Positions 22,659 to 22,789 of a stretch of 22,789 nucleotides of DNA are shown in pieces. The stretch's first letter is position 1. Every line of letters begins with the position of its first letter. The notes under the pieces were generated by a model. The model ran no database searches, was not told the origin of the DNA, and saw only the letters and a program-made list of their open reading frames with translations. Origin of the DNA: JADJVL01 sp039812765 (GTDB lineage Bacteria; Acidobacteriota; Holophagae; Holophagales; Holophagaceae); contig JBDIBF010000048.1 in NCBI GenBank assembly GCA_039812765.1, positions 1 to 22,789 on the forward strand, in the 5' to 3' direction. The position numbers were made by a program, and so were the translations under genes.

Positions 22659-22789
22659 GGGGTGGCTCCCGTCCCTTCGATCCTGAAGCGGATCTCCGCC
22701 ACGGTCCACTCGCCTTCGCTGGCGAGGCGGAGGCTGGCGCCCTCGCCGAAGGAGAGGCGGAGCCGCGCCTCCAGGTTGCGCAGGCCCAC
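22655..22789 (-). CDS. LytS-type sensor histidine kinase, C-terminal fragment (runs off the window)
   Basis: Only the last 44 residues are present. They begin VGLRNLEARLRLSFGEGA, which matches the end of the HATPase domain in LytS/YehU-type kinases (Gly-Leu-x-Asn followed by Arg-Leu and a Tyr/Phe-Gly pair). The stop codon overlaps the start of the LytTR regulator by four bases, the usual arrangement for this two-component pair. Sensor domains lie outside the window, so the signal is unknown. Confidence 0.85.
   Translation of the reverse strand: MGLRNLEARLRLSFGEGASLRLASEGEWTVAEIRFRIEGTGATP

Noticed and set aside
1..22789. CRISPR arrays, insertion sequences, phage genes, toxin-antitoxin pairs
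   Set aside because: No regularly spaced direct repeats, transposase or integrase motifs, or small paired toxin/antitoxin genes were found on reading either strand.

Overview
The window is GC-rich bacterial chromosome, with codons mostly ending in G or C. It most resembles an acidobacterium of the Holophagae type (Geothrix/Holophaga-like). That placement is an inference from gene content: three very large TonB-dependent receptors with an N-terminal carboxypeptidase-regulatory-like domain (the Oar-like type that is expanded in Acidobacteriota), a large secreted Asp-box/VPS10-like protein, and a compact mreBCD-mrdA-rodA cluster. No plasmid, phage or transposase gene is visible.

Positions 1-5530 (minus strand) hold the rod-shape operon, read right to left as mreB, mreC, mreD, mrdA (PBP2), rodA and the first 32 codons of a TPR-like gene. 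Most junctions are 4-base ATGA stop/start overlaps, so the genes are probably translationally coupled. They encode the cytoskeletal scaffold (MreBCD) and the peptidoglycan polymerase/transpeptidase pair (RodA/PBP2) of the elongasome. MreB has an unusual ATPase-site sequence. Positions 5636-8946 are housekeeping: a small glutaredoxin-like protein (minus), a divergent SurA-like lipoprotein that lacks the parvulin domain (plus), tRNA-Phe (minus) set in an unusual long inverted repeat, a membrane-anchored TPR/YfgM-like protein and a thymidine/pyrimidine-nucleoside phosphorylase (both plus).

Positions 8947-18960 carry three consecutive Oar-like TonB-dependent outer-membrane receptors (1010, 1017 and 912 residues). 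Each is followed by its own intrinsic terminator and preceded by a candidate promoter of the same layout (TGAC-type -35, 17-base spacer, weak -10), so they look like three separate transcription units. The 620-base gap before the second receptor is AT-richer and contains hairpins. The leader of the third contains a strong intrinsic terminator only 31 bases before the start codon. The substrates cannot be read from the sequence; no ExbB/ExbD/TonB gene or catabolic gene lies nearby.

Positions 18980-22789 (minus strand) encode, in transcription order, the end of a LytS-type sensor histidine kinase, its LytTR response regulator (ATGA overlap) and, 40 bases further on, a 964-residue secreted protein with about eleven Asp-box (BNR) motifs. 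These may form one operon. The most unusual observations are the tRNA-Phe palindrome, the MreB catalytic-site substitution, the receptor promoter/leader architecture and a possible small antisense RNA at the 3' end of the phosphorylase gene.
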